Shown: positions 44,557-53,813 of the stretch, one piece after another
How positions within the stretch are numbered: position 1 is the first letter of the stretch
Layout of the letters: each line of letters opens with the position of its first letter
Assembly: GCA_041600415.1 (NCBI GenBank)
Contig: JBFIKF010000006.1
Span: 124,001 to 188,000 of the forward strand
Direction of reading: 5' to 3'
Source of the DNA: JBFJKD01 sp041600415
Lineage (GTDB): Bacteria > Pseudomonadota > Gammaproteobacteria > Pseudomonadales > Porticoccaceae
Length of the DNA: 64,000 bases
Translations under genes and position numbers: made by a program
The notes under the pieces: model-generated
Databases searched by the model: none
Told to the model about the DNA's origin: nothing
The model's input: the letters and a program-made list of their open reading frames with translations, nothing else

Positions 44557-46296
44557 ATGGCTGAATTCGATACGCTGATTCAAGGCGGCACGATCATCGA
44601 CGGCTCGCGCACCAGAAAAAGCTTTATCGGTGATGTGGCAGTAAAGGACGGATTGATTGCCGCTATTTTTCCCGGTGGAGGAACCGACCCCAACCGGGCC
44701 GCGCGGGTAATCGATGCAACCGGTTTACACGTAGTGCCCGGCTTTATTGATCTACACACCCATTACGACGGCCAACTATTGTGGGATCCCTACCTGAGTT
44801 GCTCCAGCTGGCACGGTGTGACATCGGTGGCCATCGGCAACTGCGGATTCGGCTTTGCCCCCGCCCACCCGCATCAACAGGAACGCCTGATGTTGTCTAT
44901 GGAGCGGGTCGAGGCAATCCCACTGGCCACCATGAAGGCGGGTATGGACTGGGACTGGGAAACGTTTCCCGAATGGCTCGACTCTCTGGAGCGCCGCCCC
45001 AAGGGAGTCAACGTCATGAGTTTTGTTCCCCTCAACCCATTGATGATTTATGTCATGGGTATCGAAGCCGCAAAAACCCGCGAACCCACGGCCGCAGAGC
45101 TGGCTGAAATGTTGCGTCTGATGGAAGAATCCCTGGATGCCGGTGGTGTCGGTTATTCCATGCAGCGTCTGGGCGACGGTTTCACTTCGGTGCAGCGGGA
45201 TTACGACGGCACCCCCATGCCAACCGATACTATGTCTGACGAGCTGTGTCTCGCTTTTGCCAGTGTTCTGAAAAATCGTGGCCAGGGGTTTATCCAGCTG
45301 ACCCAGGCGAAGAATGAATTTGTCGCCGACCTCCAGTTCGGCTCGGCCCTCGCCGACGCCTCGGATGCAGTGATCCTGTGGAATGCAGTGCAGGTCAACG
45401 AACGCCATCCCCACCAGCACCGCCGCATGCTCGAGTGGGTCAATCGGGAACAGGAGGCTGGCCGTAAAATCTGGATGCAGGCCATTACCACCCCCAACGA
45501 TATGCGTTTTATGCTGGACGACTTCAACCTGTTCGACGGCAACGGTGCCTGGCGCGACGTCACCATTGGCGATGTGGAAACCCGTATCGCCAAAATGCAG
45601 GATCCCACTTTGCGCGCCGCGGTGCGCGAAGATTACGACAGCGGCAGCGCCCCCTTTGTCAGCGGACCGATTGCCGAAATCAAGGTGGATTCGGTTGCTA
45701 ATCAGGAAAACGAAAAATACGTGGGCCTGACCATTGCCGAACTGGGGGTAGCCATGCAGCGCCACCCCGCCGATGCAATGCTTGATCTGGCGATCAGTGA
45801 AGGATTAAAAACCGTTTTCTACATCGTGCCCTTTAACTACGACGCGCACTATCTGCAAGAAATTCTCGACAACGAGTATACGTTGCCGGGCGTGTCAGAC
45901 GGCGGCGCGCACACCAAATTTCTCAACTACGGTCGCTACCCCACCAATATGCTCCAGGACCTGGTGCGTGAGCGCGCTCAATACACCCTGGAAGAAGCCC
46001 ACTACCGCCTTTCCGCGCTGCCGGCCATGGCCGCTGGATTTAGCGATCGGGGCACACTGGAAGTCGGCAAAGCTGCGGATATTGTGGTTTACGATTACGC
46101 GGGGCTGGAGTTACTTCCCACGCAAATTGCCCACGATCTGCCTGGTAATGAATGGCGTTACGTGGAGCGCGCCACAGGCTACCGCTACACTATGGTCAAC
46201 GGGGAGCTGACGTTTATCGACAGCGAATGCACCGGCGCAACGCCCGGCAAATTATTGCGCCACGGACGCGCGTCCGCAGTCTGCGCAGCGGCGTGA
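44557..46296 (+). CDS. Amidohydrolase of the N-acyl-D-amino-acid deacylase family
   Basis: A 579-residue metal-dependent hydrolase of the amidohydrolase_3 type (D-aminoacylase-like). The metal HxH is in GFIDLHTHYDGQ (about residues 63-74), the conserved Cys in AIGNCGFGFAP, and a late metal Asp in LPGVSDGGAHTKF. It lacks a signal peptide, so it is cytoplasmic. D-amino-acid derivatives are one possibility; many marine homologues are uncharacterised. A GGAGG ribosome site and a palindrome precede it. An LLM oxidoreductase gene follows closely (41 bp), so these probably form one operon. Confidence 0.86.
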   Translation: MAEFDTLIQGGTIIDGSRTRKSFIGDVAVKDGLIAAIFPGGGTDPNRAARVIDATGLHVVPGFIDLHTHYDGQLLWDPYLSCSSWHGVTSVAIGNCGFGFAPAHPHQQERLMLSMERVEAIPLATMKAGMDWDWETFPEWLDSLERRPKGVNVMSFVPLNPLMIYVMGIEAAKTREPTAAELAEMLRLMEESLDAGGVGYSMQRLGDGFTSVQRDYDGTPMPTDTMSDELCLAFASVLKNRGQGFIQLTQAKNEFVADLQFGSALADASDAVILWNAVQVNERHPHQHRRMLEWVNREQEAGRKIWMQAITTPNDMRFMLDDFNLFDGNGAWRDVTIGDVETRIAKMQDPTLRAAVREDYDSGSAPFVSGPIAEIKVDSVANQENEKYVGLTIAELGVAMQRHPADAMLDLAISEGLKTVFYIVPFNYDAHYLQEILDNEYTLPGVSDGGAHTKFLNYGRYPTNMLQDLVRERAQYTLEEAHYRLSALPAMAAGFSDRGTLEVGKAADIVVYDYAGLELLPTQIAHDLPGNEWRYVERATGYRYTMVNGELTFIDSECTGATPGKLLRHGRASAVCAAA

Positions 46297-46337
46297 ACAG
46301 TTGTCTGCCAACCGCCGTATAAGGGCAGGGTTTACCC

Positions 46338-47273
46338 ATGGATTTACCTCTGGACGATGAACTGCGTTTCGGCTGGGCGACCTTTATGGATAGCCTCGAG
46401 GCGGTGCGCAGCACAACTGCCCTCGCCGACGATTTAGGGCTCGACTCGCTGTGGGTGGGGGACCATATTGCATTTTCCCTGCCCATGATGGATCCATTGC
46501 TGCAGCTTGCCCAGGCGGCGGTCTGTAGCGAACGATTAATGCTCGGCACCGGCGTCTACCTGTTGCCGTTACGCCATCCGGTCACCGTCGCCAAGCAGGT
46601 CGCCAGCCTCGATCGGCTCAGCGGCGGACGGGTCGTTTTTGGCGTGGGCATAGGTGGGGAATTCCCCAACGAATATGCGGCCTGTGGCGTGCCGATCAGA
46701 GAACGTGGCGCCCGTCTCAGCGAGGGCATCGAGGTACTGCGTAAACTGTGGCGCGGACACAGCGTTTCTCACCAGGGAAAATTCTACCCGTTTGACGACG
46801 TACTAATGCTCCCCGAACCGGTGCAGCCTGGCGGACCGCCCATCTGGTGCGGCGGACGCTCCACCGCGGCTCTGCAACGGGCGGGACGACTTGCGAATGG
46901 CTATATCTCCTATGTGGTCACCCCCGATATGTACCGCGCCGCGCTGGAAACCATCACCCAGGCAGCAGCGCGGGAAAAGCGCATTATCGACAACTTTGCC
47001 ACGGCCCACGTCCTGTTTTTTCGCATCGACCGGGACTTTGACTCCGCCTGGAAATGCGCGACCACCCAGTTAAGTGAGCGCTACGCCAGCGACTTTAGCG
47101 GCCCGGCCAAAAAATATTGCCTGCTGGGTCGCCCGGAAGATATCGCAACACAAATCGCTCAATTCAGGGCAGCAGGTGTGCGCCACTTTATCCTTGATCC
47201 GGTCAGCCCACCGCAGGAACGCCAGGAACAAATCTCCCAATTTGCACAACAGGTAAAGCCGCTTCTCGATTGA
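46338..47273 (+). CDS. LLM class flavin/F420-dependent oxidoreductase
   Basis: A 311-residue TIM-barrel luciferase-like oxidoreductase. Typical features are LADDLGLDSLWVGDHI, SERLMLGTGVYLLPLRHPVTVAKQVASLDRLSGGRVVFGVGIGG and the CGGRSTAALQRAGRLANGYI segment. The family (TIGR03619-like) uses FMN or F420; the cofactor cannot be told here, and F420 synthesis genes are not in the window. It follows the D-aminoacylase-like gene and probably acts in the same pathway. Confidence 0.85.
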   Translation: MDLPLDDELRFGWATFMDSLEAVRSTTALADDLGLDSLWVGDHIAFSLPMMDPLLQLAQAAVCSERLMLGTGVYLLPLRHPVTVAKQVASLDRLSGGRVVFGVGIGGEFPNEYAACGVPIRERGARLSEGIEVLRKLWRGHSVSHQGKFYPFDDVLMLPEPVQPGGPPIWCGGRSTAALQRAGRLANGYISYVVTPDMYRAALETITQAAAREKRIIDNFATAHVLFFRIDRDFDSAWKCATTQLSERYASDFSGPAKKYCLLGRPEDIATQIAQFRAAGVRHFILDPVSPPQERQEQISQFAQQVKPLLD

Positions 47274-47501
47274 TGTTTGGTGCGCACTCCGATGCGAAAA
47301 AGGGTTTGAAATCCGTACTATCGCACCACATTTACACATTGAAATGGCCCGAAGTCATGTCCAAAAATATGGGCCATACAACTAACCACCATAAGCAAAA
47401 GCCTTACCTGCCCGCAAATTTTCTGTATAATTTCCCGCCATTCAACACTCGCTACGCTATGCAAAATTGCGTCGCAGTTCATTCAGAAAAAAAGGTGCCG
47501 T

Positions 47502-47825
47502 ATGACGTTTGTTGTCGGAGAAAACTGTATCAAATGCAAATACACCGACTGCGTCGAAGTGTGCCCCGTGGATTGTTTTTACGAGGGACCTAACTTTTTG
47601 GTCATTCATCCCGATGAATGCATCGACTGTGCGCTGTGTGAACCAGAATGTCCGGTGGACGCTATTTTTTCAGAGGATGAGCTGCCGGAAGATCAACAGG
47701 TTTTTCTGGAGCTCAATGCGGAACTGGCAGAGCAGTGGCCCAACATAACCATTCAAAAAGCGGCTCCTGAGGACGCTGACGACTGGGTCGGCAAACCGAA
47801 TAAACTACAACTGCTGGAGCGTTGA
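47502..47825 (+). CDS. fdxA: Ferredoxin FdxA (7Fe-8S type)
   Basis: A 107-residue cytoplasmic electron carrier with one [3Fe-4S] and one [4Fe-4S] cluster. The cysteine pattern CIKCKYTDCVEVCPVDC and CIDCALCEPECP is that of Azotobacter-type FdxA. The C-terminal extension is also typical. It is convergent with rpoS (31 bp), as in pseudomonads, where the order rpoS-fdxA is conserved. The ATG at 47502 has AAGGTG upstream. Confidence 0.97.
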   Translation: MTFVVGENCIKCKYTDCVEVCPVDCFYEGPNFLVIHPDECIDCALCEPECPVDAIFSEDELPEDQQVFLELNAELAEQWPNITIQKAAPEDADDWVGKPNKLQLLER

Positions 47826-47856
47826 CCGCACAATCCTGACGCGACACGTAATCGAG

Positions 47857-48771
47857 CTAACCCGTAAACAGCATGGTCCCATCCAGGCCGTGGCGCGTTA
47901 GACTCAGTTTCAGGCGCTCGAGGGCTTCGATCTGTATCTGTCTAACGCGCTCTCGAGTCAGCCCAACCTCCCGCCCAACTTCTTCCAGCGTCGCGACCTC
48001 ATAACCACGCAAACCAAAGCGCCGGGCGATGATATCCTGCTGCTTCGGGCTCAACTCGGCAAGTAAATTCTCCAGCCTGGCCACCAGATCATCGCCTTCG
48101 GCCAGTTTTTCGGGATCGCTTACATGGGTATCAGCCACCAGGTCAACCAGGCTGCGTCCTGTCCCATCACTGGAAATCGTTACGTCCACGGAGCCAGTGT
48201 GTTCACTCAAGCTCAGCATCCGATCTACAGTACGAGCGGACTTGTCGAGCCGGGCGGCAATTTCATTAACGGTTGGATCGTGCTCCAGCTGCTGGGCGAG
48301 TTGGCGCGATGCGCGCAGGCATTGATTGAGTTCCTTGACCACGTGAATGGGCAAACGAATAGTGCGGGTCTGGTTCATCAGTGCGCGTTCCACCGCCTGG
48401 CGAATCCACCAGGTGGCGTAGGTTGAAAAACGAAAGCCCCGCTCGGGGTCAAATTTTTCCACTGCCCGGATCAGGCCCAGATTACCCTCTTCAATCAGAT
48501 CGAGCAGATTTAAACCGCGATTAACATAGCGGCGTGCAATTTTTACCACCAGCCGCAAATTGCTTTCGATCATGCGCTGCCGAGCCGCGTGGTCGCCGTT
48601 GCGAGAGCGTCGGGAAAAAATTACTTCTTCCTCAGCTGTTAGCAGAGGGGTGTAGCCAATTTCCTTCAAATAAAGGCTGGCCGCATCCAGAATCTGCGCG
48701 GACTCCTGGTTGGTTTCGACCGGAGGTGGTTCTGCCCGGCCCTGCTGATCGCCATAATCTTGACGCGCCAT
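47857..48771 (-). CDS. rpoS: RNA polymerase sigma factor RpoS
   Basis: The stationary-phase and general-stress sigma factor. Region 2 (RLVVKIARRYVNRGLNLLDLIEEGNLGLIRAVEKFDP), the -10-binding TYATWWIRQAVERALM, region 3 and region 4 (LEEVGREVGLTRERVRQIQIEALERLK) are all intact. About 304 residues, shorter than the ~330 of E. coli, mainly through a short N-terminus. The ATG at 48771 has GAGG 8 nt upstream and is preferred to 48777. It follows nlpD, whose coding region usually contains the rpoS promoter. Confidence 0.97.
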   Translation of the reverse strand: MARQDYGDQQGRAEPPPVETNQESAQILDAASLYLKEIGYTPLLTAEEEVIFSRRSRNGDHAARQRMIESNLRLVVKIARRYVNRGLNLLDLIEEGNLGLIRAVEKFDPERGFRFSTYATWWIRQAVERALMNQTRTIRLPIHVVKELNQCLRASRQLAQQLEHDPTVNEIAARLDKSARTVDRMLSLSEHTGSVDVTISSDGTGRSLVDLVADTHVSDPEKLAEGDDLVARLENLLAELSPKQQDIIARRFGLRGYEVATLEEVGREVGLTRERVRQIQIEALERLKLSLTRHGLDGTMLFTG

Positions 48772-48901
48772 GACCATATCCTCTGTGACTTTTACCGGCC
48801 TGCCTTAGCCTTCTCACACGCACCGTCCTACACTGCCACGTTCCCGAATAGTTTGCAATCCAACCAGAACCGTAGCGGCACAGTCATTATTGGCCCAGCT
48901 G

Positions 48902-49744
48902 TCAGCGTCCGGGCAGCAGGCGCAACGGGTCGACGGGCTTGCCGTTTTCGCGAATTTCGAAGTAGAGGCGTCCGGGATTGTCCGCGTCGCCACCGACCTC
49001 CCCGATAACTTTACCCGCACTGATCGCCTCCCCCTCGCTGACCAGTATCTTGCGATTGTGGGCATAGGCACTCAGGTATTTATCACTGTGCTTGATAATA
49101 ATCAACTGGCCGTAACCGCGCAGCCCGCTACCGGCATACACCACCGCGCCCGGGGCGGCCGCGACTATGCTGCGCCCGGCAACACTTTGAATATTTATCC
49201 CTTTGAGCTGTTTGTTACTGTCGTAATACTTACTCACCGATCCTTGCACCGGCCATCGCCAGACTCCGGCTGAAAACGTATTTGACACCGACGCCTGAGA
49301 TGGTTGGGAACTTGGTTGGCGCGGCGGCGCCGCAGAGGGCCTGGTCGTCGCCGACGAACCCATCCCCGCAGGACCCGGAGAACTTCCCGCACCAGCTCGG
49401 GCCACATTAATTGTCGGTGCAACCGGTACAGGGGTGGCGGCCACCTGCCCGGAGGACGCCGATCGCGGCATAGAGGACGTGTTCAAATTTAAGCGCTGTC
49501 CAGGATAGATAAGGTACGGCGGTCGCAAACCATTAACCGCCGCCAGAGTGGCCATCTCAACCTCATAGCGCCAGGCGATGGCAAACAGCGTCTCACCCCT
49601 GGAAACAATATGCTCCTGAATTTTCTCGCTGGGTGGCGGCTGGCGCGTGGCCACCGGCGCTGGTGCCGTCGCGCAACTCGCCAGCAAAATACTCGAAGCC
49701 AACAGTGTCAGTAGTAACGCTACGTTAATTTTTCTAAACGACAA
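48902..49744 (-). CDS. nlpD: NlpD-type lipoprotein (LysM plus degenerate M23)
   Basis: An outer-membrane-anchored activator of the AmiC cell-division amidase. From a TTG at 49744, with AAGGTGG just upstream, the N-terminus is SFRKINVALLLTLLASSILLASC with a lipobox at LASC. A LysM domain (VSRGETLFAIAWRYE ... IYPGQRLNL) is followed by a Pro/Ser/Ala-rich linker and an M23 fold. The metal-site residues are degenerate: the HxH of active peptidases reads YFEI near the end, as in NlpD and EnvC activators. A frame extending to 49783 lacks a ribosome site. Confidence 0.92.
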   Translation of the reverse strand: MSFRKINVALLLTLLASSILLASCATAPAPVATRQPPPSEKIQEHIVSRGETLFAIAWRYEVEMATLAAVNGLRPPYLIYPGQRLNLNTSSMPRSASSGQVAATPVPVAPTINVARAGAGSSPGPAGMGSSATTRPSAAPPRQPSSQPSQASVSNTFSAGVWRWPVQGSVSKYYDSNKQLKGINIQSVAGRSIVAAAPGAVVYAGSGLRGYGQLIIIKHSDKYLSAYAHNRKILVSEGEAISAGKVIGEVGGDADNPGRLYFEIRENGKPVDPLRLLPGR

Positions 49745-49804
49745 GTGACCACCTTTTATTCGCACGCCAGCCCATTCACTCACGGCTGGTGTTGACTGTA
49801 ACGA

Positions 49805-50728
49805 CTAATTTTTATCTTTTCTTGCGCCGATATATTCAAGCGCAAATACCAATACCAGACCACAGGCCATCATCACTAACGCCGCCCCCCAACGGGGGTC
49901 GCCAATGACGTTGCCGTACGCCCACGGCGTCAACAATTCACTGCGCAACACCAAATCCCCGCCGTGCCGATCGACAGTCGTGGTCAACGCGCGCTTCCAG
50001 GGCCAAACCACCGCTAGAGATCCGACCAGAAATCCGGTCAATAGTGCGAGCGTAGTCGCGTAGTAGTGATGCAACAACCAGGACAGAAATCGAGAAAACG
50101 ACAGCAGTCCAAAGACGCATCCGGCAACGAAGGTTGCGAGCACCGCGAAGTTGACGTCAGCGACGGCTGCAATAAGCGTGGGATACAGCCCCATAATTAA
50201 CAACATAAAACTGCCGGACACACCGGGCAATATCATCGCGCAAATAGCCACCGCCCCAGCGCCAAATATCACCGGCAGGGATGACTCCAGCTGCAAGGTC
50301 GGAGCAAATGCGACCGCCAGGGCGCAACCAGCGCCCACCACCATGGCCAACCATTCCTGGCGGGTGGAAAAGCGCTGTCCACGGTAAATATAGATTGCCG
50401 AGGCAATTATCAGCCCGAAAAAAAACGACCAGATTAACAGCGGGTACTGGGCCAGTAGATAACTGATAAGTTGCGCCAACGACGCGATACTCGACACGAT
50501 CCCAACCAGCAGCACCAGTAAAAAATTGCCGTTTATCTGCGCCCAGAATTGCGCCAATTCGCCGCGCATCAAGGTGCGCAGGGCGGCTAAATTGAGCGCG
50601 CGAATGGCGTCGATAAGCTCCTGATAAATACCACTGATAAAAGCAATGGTTCCTCCCGACACACCGGGCACAACATCGGCGGCGCCCATGGCCATACCCT
50701 TAAGAAACAACCGTACATAATGTCCCAT
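49805..50728 (-). CDS. DUF368 family membrane protein
   Basis: A 307-residue polytopic inner-membrane protein of the DUF368 family, recognised by the start LKGMAMGAADVVPGVSGGTIAFISGIY and the second MILPGVSGSFMLLIMGLY. DUF368 proteins (PopT) have been linked to recycling of undecaprenyl phosphate across the cytoplasmic membrane. It sits between pcm and nlpD, where many relatives have nothing, and runs with the block. About eight membrane segments are visible. Confidence 0.88.
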   Translation of the reverse strand: MGHYVRLFLKGMAMGAADVVPGVSGGTIAFISGIYQELIDAIRALNLAALRTLMRGELAQFWAQINGNFLLVLLVGIVSSIASLAQLISYLLAQYPLLIWSFFFGLIIASAIYIYRGQRFSTRQEWLAMVVGAGCALAVAFAPTLQLESSLPVIFGAGAVAICAMILPGVSGSFMLLIMGLYPTLIAAVADVNFAVLATFVAGCVFGLLSFSRFLSWLLHHYYATTLALLTGFLVGSLAVVWPWKRALTTTVDRHGGDLVLRSELLTPWAYGNVIGDPRWGAALVMMACGLVLVFALEYIGARKDKN

Positions 50729-50750
50729 GCATCGTTATCCGCGTTGCAGA

Positions 50751-51422
50751 TTACCGCCCCAAACCGCTCAACATAGGCACAAAACGCACGCGCTCTATCA
50801 CCTCGTGGTCATAGTTATCCGAATCTCCCTGGCGCGCAATCAGGCGTAACTCCTGTTCGGCGCCGTCCCCTACAGGAATCACCAACAGTCCGTCCGGGGC
50901 GAGTTGCGCCAACAACTGCTGAGGAATCTGCTCGGGTGCGGCAGTGCCAATAATGCCGTCGTAGGGCGCATACTCGGACCAACCGATGCTGCCATCGGAA
51001 TGCGCCAGCGTAATATTGCGCAGCTTGAGTTTACGCAACAGGCCCCGCGCACGGTCGAGCAGCGGTTTAATGCGCTCCACTGAATACACCTGATCCACCA
51101 GTTGCGCCAGTACGGCAGCCTGATACCCGCACCCAGTACCAATTTCCAGAACTTTTTTACGTGGCCCACGGGACAATAATATTTCCGTCATTAACGCCAC
51201 CACATAGGGCTGCGAAATGGTCTGGCCGTAACCGATAGGTAGCGCGGTATCTTCGTAGGCGCGATGGGCCAGCGCTTCGTCGAGAAACAGATGGCGCGGC
51301 GTAACGCGCAACACATCCAGCACCTGCTGGTTTTTAATGCCCTGATCCTTGAGCCGTTGTATAAGGCGCTCGCGGGTACGTTGGGAGGTCATGCCGACCC
51401 CGCCAAAATCAATCGAATTCAC
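50751..51422 (-). CDS. pcm: Protein-L-isoaspartate O-methyltransferase
   Basis: Pcm repairs isoaspartyl residues in damaged proteins. The 223 residues show the family pattern: GYGQTISQPYVVALMTE, the SAM-binding motif VLEIGTGCGYQAAVLAQL and YDGIIGTAAPEQIP. It lies between truD and the DUF368 gene on the same strand. In related genomes surE usually precedes pcm; here truD is directly upstream with 30 bp between. An ATG at 51390 could be an alternative start. Confidence 0.95.
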   Translation of the reverse strand: MNSIDFGGVGMTSQRTRERLIQRLKDQGIKNQQVLDVLRVTPRHLFLDEALAHRAYEDTALPIGYGQTISQPYVVALMTEILLSRGPRKKVLEIGTGCGYQAAVLAQLVDQVYSVERIKPLLDRARGLLRKLKLRNITLAHSDGSIGWSEYAPYDGIIGTAAPEQIPQQLLAQLAPDGLLVIPVGDGAEQELRLIARQGDSDNYDHEVIERVRFVPMLSGLGR

Positions 51423-51452
51423 CCGCGTCCCCCTACCTTTAACCAGGCAAAA

Positions 51453-52436
51453 CTATAGCACAGCAGTTCCAGACGAGGCAGTGACATCGGCCATTTCGCG
51501 CAGTACCGAAGTGGCAAACACACCCGGCGGCAAAGAAAAATTTAACGTTAAGACATCGGCGTCCCAGTGCCACCGCATGGATTCGACCGAGACCACCAAC
51601 GGTCGCCGCTCCTGGCGCAGCCCGGCATGCTCCAATCCGTGACACCAGTGCTGCCAGGGCGCCAATATTTCAGACTCGAGGGTCGCCACGTCGCCCATGG
51701 CCAATGTCCTGCCACGCCCCCATAGCGGTCCAGAGGGTTCCGTTTCGAGCGCCAGCGGTTCCCGCCAACAACCACGCCTTATGCGCTCTGACAGGACCAG
51801 GTTGAACAGGTAGGAACGCGCGGCCGACAGATAGATGCCCTTGCGACCCCCACCGGCCCGACCGCGCCCCGCGCGCAATAAACGATCTGCCTGCAGCAGG
51901 TTGCCCCCATCGAAGCCAAAGCGTTGCGGACCGAAGTAATTGGGAACCCCACACTTCTGCAGCAACTGCAGCCGCTGCTCGAGCGCTGCGCGCTCACCGA
52001 TCAGGTTGCGTAACACGATGACAAACTGATTGCCCTGATGACTACCGCGACGCAGTTTGCGCGGGTGCCACCCGTGTTTCAGTATGGCAATGTCGGGAGC
52101 GCTAAAACTGTCAATAGCAAAACGTGAGCGGGGCACACTGAACCATTGCGTGGTGACTGCGCGGCGATCTTTCATACCGCTAAACCCAATATCACACTCT
52201 TCGAGTCCAGCTGCTTGCGCAAGCAGTTGCGCCACCCACCGGGTATTGTGATTGCGCTTGCGTATCAGCAGGTAAAGATGCTCACCGGGCGCAAAATCGG
52301 TGTGCAGAATTTCATCGACGCGGAAATCCTCCGGCGCTACCCGTATATCCGCAGTACATCCAGACTTCTCATAGGCGTACGCAAAGTCGGTAGAGAAGGA
52401 ACCCTCAGTAATGGCCTGCCCCCAGATAGAAAACAT
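51453..52436 (-). CDS. truD: tRNA pseudouridine(13) synthase TruD
   Basis: TruD makes pseudouridine at position 13 in several tRNAs. Conserved segments are RVAPEDFRVDEIL near the N-terminus, the catalytic region GFSGMKDRRAVTTQWFSVP (Asp in MKDR) and GVPNYFGPQRFGFDGGNL, followed by the TRUD domain. The open frame extends to 52472; the likely start is ATG at 52436, which overlaps the 3' end of the upstream gene by 32 nt. An overlap with the previous gene is therefore real whichever start is used. The ~327 residues are near the family norm. Confidence 0.93.
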   Translation of the reverse strand: MFSIWGQAITEGSFSTDFAYAYEKSGCTADIRVAPEDFRVDEILHTDFAPGEHLYLLIRKRNHNTRWVAQLLAQAAGLEECDIGFSGMKDRRAVTTQWFSVPRSRFAIDSFSAPDIAILKHGWHPRKLRRGSHQGNQFVIVLRNLIGERAALEQRLQLLQKCGVPNYFGPQRFGFDGGNLLQADRLLRAGRGRAGGGRKGIYLSAARSYLFNLVLSERIRRGCWREPLALETEPSGPLWGRGRTLAMGDVATLESEILAPWQHWCHGLEHAGLRQERRPLVVSVESMRWHWDADVLTLNFSLPPGVFATSVLREMADVTASSGTAVL

Positions 52437-52890
52437 CCAGCACCGTACGCGTGGCATCCGCCACTCGGACAATACGGTCGTCGATGCGACGAACGCTGGT
52501 ACCGTCCGGCCCGCGCCTCAAGCGCCCCAATATATCATCCGGCAAACTGTGTGCATGGCTATACAGCTGTGAATCGATAACTTCGCCGCGAGCAACTTTG
52601 GCCTGCCAGCCCGGGGGTAATTCTCCGCCACGCTCCAGCTTCTTGCGCAGTCCGGGTGGAAGATTTTTAGGTTTCTTACCGCCCTCGGCATAACCCTCGC
52701 GACCTAGATAGTCGGCTAATACAGCGCGGTCAGCGGCGTCGAACACTTCCCTCCCGACCCCGCCGACAACGGCACCCACGACCTCGGCCACGGAACCGAC
52801 GTGATCACCCGACTCGTGCCCACCCCAGGCCTGGCCAATGCCGACCATCAACATTACTGCTATACCAATTACTCGTTTCATCGCTGCCAA
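52405..52890 (-). CDS. CigR/RcnB-like exported protein
   Basis: A 161-residue protein with a signal peptide (MKRVIGIAVMLMVGIGQAWG) and the motifs KKPKNLPPGLRKKLERGGELPPGWQAKVARGEVI and LPDDILGRLRRGPDGTSVRRIDDRIVRV. The LPPG and RRG repeat pattern resembles the anti-virulence regulator CigR and RcnB families of exported proteins; the exact function is unknown. A glycine-rich segment (AEVVGAVVGGVG) follows the signal region. It is upstream of truD and overlaps it. The first ATG may be at 52881. Confidence 0.7.
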   Translation of the reverse strand: MAAMKRVIGIAVMLMVGIGQAWGGHESGDHVGSVAEVVGAVVGGVGREVFDAADRAVLADYLGREGYAEGGKKPKNLPPGLRKKLERGGELPPGWQAKVARGEVIDSQLYSHAHSLPDDILGRLRRGPDGTSVRRIDDRIVRVADATRTVLDVFYLGAGHY

Positions 52891-53125
52891 CCTCTTCGCA
52901 CTGTTACACCTACAGAACCCGCTATCAAAATCGGGGGCTGTAGCTATTCTGCCAGCCTCACGAACAGCTTGATAGCAAAGAATTTCCGCCCTGAGAACCA
53001 GCGCCTATTTTCTGCGCGCCTGTTGCAACGCCGACAGCAAACGTTATGATAAGCGGCCAAAAAGCCAGTCCCGACGGGTCCTGGCTATTTTCTTTTACAA
53101 CAGGCTTTTACAGCGGGCGCGATTC

Positions 53126-53797
53126 ATGAGTTGTTTCAATCAATTTGGGAAGCATTTTCCCCTCTTTGGCGTAGTACTGTTTTCAGCTTTCCTCGGCGGC
53201 TGCCAAACCTCTACCACGAACACCGCTCCGGTACCTGTACCGGAGCCAGTGGTGGTCGAGCCGCCGCCGGTTTGCCCCGAACCGGAGATCAACCCTCCGG
53301 CCCCGCCAGCTGCGCCGCTCGAATGCCCCGAGATGGAACCACCGGTCTGTCCAGTGTGCCCCGCTGCACGGATCGGTACTAAAATTGTGCTGGGCGAAGT
53401 CGAACAGGTCGTCGTCAAATCGGCAGGGCTGCCGCAGGGCATGAAATACCTGGCGCGAATCGATACCGGCGCCACCAGTACTTCGCTTCACGCCACCAAC
53501 GTCACCCGTTTTGAGCGGGATGGCGACCGCTGGGTACGCTTTGACATCGACAATCCCCGTGACGCAGAGATCATTACCCTTGAACGACCACTGGTGCGCA
53601 GAATCCGCGTCAAACGGGAAGAACAGGACGACCGTCGTCTGGTGGTAGTGCTCACTCTGGAGCTGGGCAAAATTAAGCGCCATGTTGAGGTATCGCTCAC
53701 CGACCGCTCCGAAATGGAATTTCCAGTTCTGATTGGCCGGAATTTTCTGAGGGACGCAGCGATGGTGGACGTCAGCCAACGGGAAATCATCAAATAA
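53126..53797 (+). CDS. Retropepsin-like 'ATP-dependent zinc protease' family lipoprotein
   Basis: A 223-residue exported lipoprotein with an N-terminal lipobox (FSAFLGGC). A ~50-residue linker is very rich in Pro, Val and Glu and carries five Cys in CPE and CPVCP motifs. The folded domain has the retropepsin-like DTGA motif in ARIDTGATSTSLHATNV (Asp at about residue 113) and later FPVLIGRNFL. The family is called RimK/LysX-associated zinc or aspartic protease; the true catalytic type is unproven. It is the first gene of a three-gene operon with 16- and 33-bp gaps. Confidence 0.85.
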   Translation: MSCFNQFGKHFPLFGVVLFSAFLGGCQTSTTNTAPVPVPEPVVVEPPPVCPEPEINPPAPPAAPLECPEMEPPVCPVCPAARIGTKIVLGEVEQVVVKSAGLPQGMKYLARIDTGATSTSLHATNVTRFERDGDRWVRFDIDNPRDAEIITLERPLVRRIRVKREEQDDRRLVVVLTLELGKIKRHVEVSLTDRSEMEFPVLIGRNFLRDAAMVDVSQREIIK

Positions 53798-53813
53798 CTG
53801 GAACAACGCCGCA

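Noticed and set aside
44776..45765. 329-codon minus-strand frame inside the D-aminoacylase-like gene
   Set aside because: Shadow of the plus-strand hydrolase gene.
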